Assembly: GCA_035445085.1 (NCBI GenBank)
Contig: DAOMQA010000003.1
Span: forward strand, 1 to 64,000
From: JBDHXE01 sp035445085
GTDB taxonomy: Bacteria > Bacteroidota > Ignavibacteria > Kapaibacteriales > UBA2268
Length of the DNA stretch: 64,000 nucleotides
Direction: 5' to 3'
Position numbers and translations under genes: made by a program
In this document: in pieces, positions 62,849 through 64,000 of the stretch
Layout of the letters: every line of letters starts with the position of its first letter
How positions within the stretch are numbered: position 1 is the first letter of the stretch
The notes under the pieces: generated by a model
Databases searched by the model: none
Seen by the model: only the letters and a program-made list of their open reading frames with translations
What the model was told of the DNA's origin: nothing

Positions 62849-63793
62849 ATGGATAACTTTAAAAGACCCGAAGACGAAATTAATTTTTCTAATTTACTTA
62901 AAAATCCAATGAGATTAATTGGATTAATATTTCCTATTACATTAATTTTGATTATTGCTGTCGGTATGTATTGGGTTTATAATATGGATTCTGCTTTCCT
63001 CAATAGAATTCCAGATGTAAAACTAAAACGCGATACCGTAGCAACTGAATTAGTGCAAAAGAAAGGTGCTGCCGTTGTTGGTGTAAATATTGTCGAAGCT
63101 GCTCTATCCACCAAAGAGCAAGTAGCTAAAGGCAAAGAATTATACGCTGCAAATTGTACTTCTTGTCATGGCACAGATGGTAAAGGGGACGGCGTTGCTG
63201 CCGCTGCCCTTAACCCAAAGCCACGTAATTTTACTTCTAAAGACGGCTGGGTTGTAGGCCGTAAGTTTTCTGAAATGTATAAGACTTTAGAAGAAGGAAT
63301 TGCTGGTACAGGAATGGTTTCATACAACTTCCTTCCTATTCCTGATAGAGTGGCTATTATCCACTATCTACACTCTATTATGGGAGATTATCCAAAAAAT
63401 ACTCCTGCTGAATTGGAAGAGTTAGCTACTACATATAAATTAAATGAAGGTAAAGCTGAGCCAAATCAGATTCCTGTTGCTAAAGCTATGAAGCTTTTAG
63501 TTACAGAGAATTCCACCAATTTTGATTTGGATAAAAAATTAGCTACATCTATTGTTGATGTTAATAATCCTGATTTTAGCTTAATTAAACAAACTGTGGA
63601 TAATCCGTTGAGAGTTGCTACATTCTTAAGAAAAGATAAAGAATGGACAGCTTCTATGGATTTATTTTATACTAAAATTTCTTATAACTTGAATTATAGT
63701 GGATTTAATTCATCATTTTTAAGACTTAACAAGGAAGATATAAATAAATTATATAATTACTTCCAAAATTTAATGAATATTAAACAAGTTTAA
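62849..63793 (+). CDS. Membrane-anchored monohaem cytochrome c
   Basis: A 314-aa protein with an N-terminal membrane helix (about residues 28-46) and one cytochrome c domain. The haem site is Cys103-x2-Cys106-His107 (CTSCHGTDGKGDG), with a likely Met ligand in GTGMVSYNFLP. The C-terminal 130 residues are not a known domain to me. Its place just after actF suggests that it is the electron exit from complex III to the cbb3 oxidase, or part of the complex. The role is inferred from place. Confidence 0.83.
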   Translation: MDNFKRPEDEINFSNLLKNPMRLIGLIFPITLILIIAVGMYWVYNMDSAFLNRIPDVKLKRDTVATELVQKKGAAVVGVNIVEAALSTKEQVAKGKELYAANCTSCHGTDGKGDGVAAAALNPKPRNFTSKDGWVVGRKFSEMYKTLEEGIAGTGMVSYNFLPIPDRVAIIHYLHSIMGDYPKNTPAELEELATTYKLNEGKAEPNQIPVAKAMKLLVTENSTNFDLDKKLATSIVDVNNPDFSLIKQTVDNPLRVATFLRKDKEWTASMDLFYTKISYNLNYSGFNSSFLRLNKEDINKLYNYFQNLMNIKQV

Positions 63794-63805
63794 TGAAGAG
63801 ATGAA

Positions 63806-64000
63806 ATGAAAAAACTCACTCTATCAATTTGCCTGATACTTTGTTTAGGAGCAACTAAGTTTTTAGCAGAGGATAGACTTGAAGTAGGAATTGAGTACGA
63901 CAAAAAATTAGGTCAATTCGTTGACCTAAATTTGTCGTTTACAGACTCAGATGGCTCAATAAAAAAATTGAAAGATATTATTAAAAAGCCAACTGTTTTA
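63806..64000 (+). CDS. SCO1/SenC-family copper chaperone (partial, cut by the window end)
   Basis: The first 65 codons run to the window edge. A signal peptide (MKKLTLSICLILCLG) is followed by KLGQFVDLNLSFTDSDG and LKDIIKKPTVL, the N-terminal part of the thioredoxin-like SCO fold. The CxxxC copper site would lie just past the edge. SCO proteins deliver copper to haem-copper oxidases, which fits the respiratory operon. The ATG at 63806 was chosen because an ATG at 63801 is followed by a stop two codons later. Confidence 0.8.
   Translation, partial: MKKLTLSICLILCLGATKFLAEDRLEVGIEYDKKLGQFVDLNLSFTDSDGSIKKLKDIIKKPTVL

Overview
The window is AT-rich (roughly one third G+C by eye) and reads as a chromosomal contig of a member of the Bacteroidota/Chlorobiota (FCB) group. 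Supporting signs are a fused CcoN-CcoO cbb3 oxidase subunit, an alternative complex III (Act) operon, an atpD-atpC pair apart from the other ATP synthase genes, lipoprotein-rich envelope genes, and several promoters with the Bacteroidota-type TAnnTTTG box, three of them with a TTG element exactly 20 nt upstream. An Ignavibacteria/Kapabacteria-like lineage is possible but is inference. I saw no rRNA, tRNA, CRISPR array, transposase or integrase.

Layout. 0.1-12.9 kb: bifunctional PaaZ (minus) behind a palindrome-rich divergent promoter region, a flavodoxin-reductase-like protein, an alginate-export-type porin, a CDP-alcohol phosphatidyltransferase with a sodium:solute symporter, an rRNA methyltransferase, plsY-gpsA for phosphatidic acid synthesis, an ABC-F ATPase, a lipase lipoprotein and a small secreted protein. 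13-14.7 kb: an oxidative-stress operon fur/perR-dps-peroxiredoxin (minus) with a 16-bp palindrome at its promoter end. 15-20.7 kb: mraZ-rsmH (a cut-down dcw cluster with an MraZ box), a response regulator-histidine kinase, uvrB-trmB. 20.7-29.7 kb: obg, an unknown gene and radA (minus); DinB-like, DUF2461, the split heptose genes rfaE1/rfaE2, glutaminyl cyclase, an unknown gene and aspartokinase. 30-40.4 kb: atpDC, guaB, an M24 peptidase, a glycosyltransferase, an Fn3-like lipoprotein, two tandem paralogous small exported proteins, comF-doxX (minus) and glmM.

40.4-48.8 kb is a complete cbb3 oxidase locus: ccoI, ccoS (51 aa), ccoNO (fused), ccoQ, ccoP (one haem c), ccoG, fixH and a SafE-family membrane protein. 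55.1-64 kb is the quinol-oxidising partner: actA, a new 68-aa Tat-signal ORF, actB, actC, an actD-actE fusion, actF, a further cytochrome c and the start of a SCO copper chaperone. Together they make a quinol to cytochrome c to oxygen respiratory module.

Between these two respiratory operons lies a 6-kb defence island (48.77-54.85 kb). Every gene in it is on the minus strand and each ends in, or within 16 nt of, a palindromic site built like an integron attC site. The cargo is a frameshifted GmrSD-like (DUF262/DUF1524) nuclease gene, an unknown 199-aa gene, a type II restriction-modification pair and an internally deleted type IIG restriction gene. The four sites share a 22-nt central motif, and for two cassettes the outermost 9 nt of the two ends are exact reverse complements, as expected for site-specifically recombined gene cassettes. 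This integrase-less, attC-like cassette cluster is the most interesting object in the window.
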